NCBI GenBank assembly: GCA_007126415.1
Contig: SLBH01000164.1
Coordinates: 1 to 5,021, forward strand
Direction: 5' to 3'
Source of the DNA: Spirochaetales bacterium
GTDB lineage: Bacteria > Spirochaetota > Spirochaetia > DSM-27196 > SLAA01
Length of the DNA stretch: 5,021 nt
The notes below the pieces were generated by a model that saw only the letters and a program-made list of their open reading frames with translations, was not told where the DNA came from and did no database searches. The stretch's first letter is position 1. Each line of letters starts with the position of its first letter. Shown piece after piece: positions 4,448 through 5,021 of the stretch. The translations under genes and the position numbers were made by a program.

Positions 4448-4987
4448 ATGATCGAGTTCGAGCGTATTACAACGCGCGGCGGTGACCGGGGTGAGTCAAG
4501 CCTATTCAATGGAGAGCGTCGACCAAAGAGCGACCTGCTTTTTGCAGCGCTCGGAGACCTAGATGAGCTGAGTTCGGCGATAGGGGTTGCCCGCGCGGCC
4601 GCTCGCAACGGTAACCGCAAGAGAGAGCTGTACGAGATGCAGCAGGTCTTGTTCAAGATCGGCGCGCAGGTTGCAACACCGGAGCACGACCCGGTCTACA
4701 AGCGGCTCAAGTTGATCGAGCCGTCGGATCTCGAGTTGCTCGAAGAGCGCGAGCAAGTCCTCATGCGCTCGGTCACGCTTCCGAACCAGTTTATCACACC
4801 CGGAGATACGCTCCCGGGTGCGCACTGCGATCTCGCGCGAGCGGTCTGTAGGCGCGCCGAGCGTACGCTCGTGATGTGCATCCGTACACACGGGCTTACG
4901 CAGCTTGCGCCGGCGCAGAACTACCTCAACCGCTCGTCCGACTACCTGTTCGTGCTTGCTCGCTACTTCGAGCAGAACCCACACTGA
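4448..4987 (+). CDS. pduO: PduO-type ATP:cob(I)alamin adenosyltransferase
   Basis: 179 residues, the usual length for the bacterial single-domain form. It transfers the 5'-deoxyadenosyl group of ATP to cob(I)alamin, making coenzyme B12 for adenosylcobalamin-dependent enzymes; it acts in the cytosol as a trimer. The ATP-binding N-terminus reads TRGGDRGESSLFNGERRPKSD (8-29). D39 in GDLDEL corresponds to the Asp that salt-bridges the Arg of the later motif RAVCRRAER (131-139; R131 and R135 being the key arginines). F115 in FITPGD corresponds to the Phe that displaces the lower cobalt ligand; the usual FxxPGG has D at its last position here. NYLNRSSDYLFVLAR (158-172) closes the fold. It starts 4 bases after the sigma factor stop, with AGGAG (4433-4437) ten bases upstream, so it is in the same operon. 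No B12 riboswitch is visible. Nothing recognisable follows in the last 34 bases. Confidence 0.93.
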   Translation: MIEFERITTRGGDRGESSLFNGERRPKSDLLFAALGDLDELSSAIGVARAAARNGNRKRELYEMQQVLFKIGAQVATPEHDPVYKRLKLIEPSDLELLEEREQVLMRSVTLPNQFITPGDTLPGAHCDLARAVCRRAERTLVMCIRTHGLTQLAPAQNYLNRSSDYLFVLARYFEQNPH

Positions 4988-5021
4988 TACCCCATTCGCC
5001 GAGGCTCTCAACGGCGTGATC

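Noticed and set aside
3892..4656. 254-codon minus-strand open frame
   Set aside because: Antisense shadow of the sigma factor and adenosyltransferase genes; low-complexity Arg/Leu/Ser-rich product with no family resemblance.
4997..5016. Hairpin CGCCG-10 nt-CGGCG after the adenosyltransferase gene as terminator
   Set aside because: Only five pairs, a ten-base loop and no T-tract within the window; too weak to call.

Overview
This is a GC-rich bacterial chromosomal window holding housekeeping and envelope/stress genes. No phage, transposase or CRISPR gene is present. The deep taxon cannot be fixed by eye. An HU domain fused to a long N-terminal region, the PyrD-like flavoprotein and an RpoS-like sigma factor without region 1.1 would fit a free-living spirochaete or another deep-branching, non-enteric Gram-negative lineage; this is inference of low to moderate confidence. 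The LysM/LytM protein implies peptidoglycan and most likely a periplasm.

Left part (1-552), read on the minus strand. A strong sigma70-type promoter (TTGACA, 17 bp, TATAGT) drives tRNA-Asp(GTC). A textbook intrinsic terminator follows, and its T-tract abuts the first base of tRNA-Pro(CGG) with no gap. Beyond the tRNA-Pro 3' end lies a tandem array with units of 75, 75 and 69 bp. Every unit begins with the same 16 bp that form the 3' end of tRNA-Pro, and every unit carries two hairpins, one of which changes its stem sequence while keeping its pairing. The array may continue beyond the left edge. This is the least explained part of the window. Between tRNA-Asp and the next gene lies a cluster of three back-to-back hairpins (493-545).

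Middle (553-2609). Two divergent genes share a 164-bp intergenic region. A PyrD-like FMN flavoprotein (minus strand) lacks the Cys typical of class 1 dihydroorotate dehydrogenases. A 298-aa protein (plus strand) ends in an HU/IHF DNA-binding domain preceded by about 180 residues of unrecognised sequence. Neither start has a Shine-Dalgarno site, both have a -10-like element that would place the transcript start at the start codon, and both start codons sit in a short CGGT/ACCG hairpin.

Right part (2705-4987), plus strand, an apparent three-gene operon. It encodes a secreted LysM-LysM-LytM protein with a degenerate (zinc-ligand-less) peptidase domain, an RpoS-like group 2 sigma factor whose Shine-Dalgarno overlaps the preceding stop codon, and a PduO-type ATP:cob(I)alamin adenosyltransferase. 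The first two genes reproduce the nlpD-rpoS arrangement known from proteobacteria. The operon therefore links a cell-wall hydrolase activator, an alternative sigma factor and coenzyme B12 formation.
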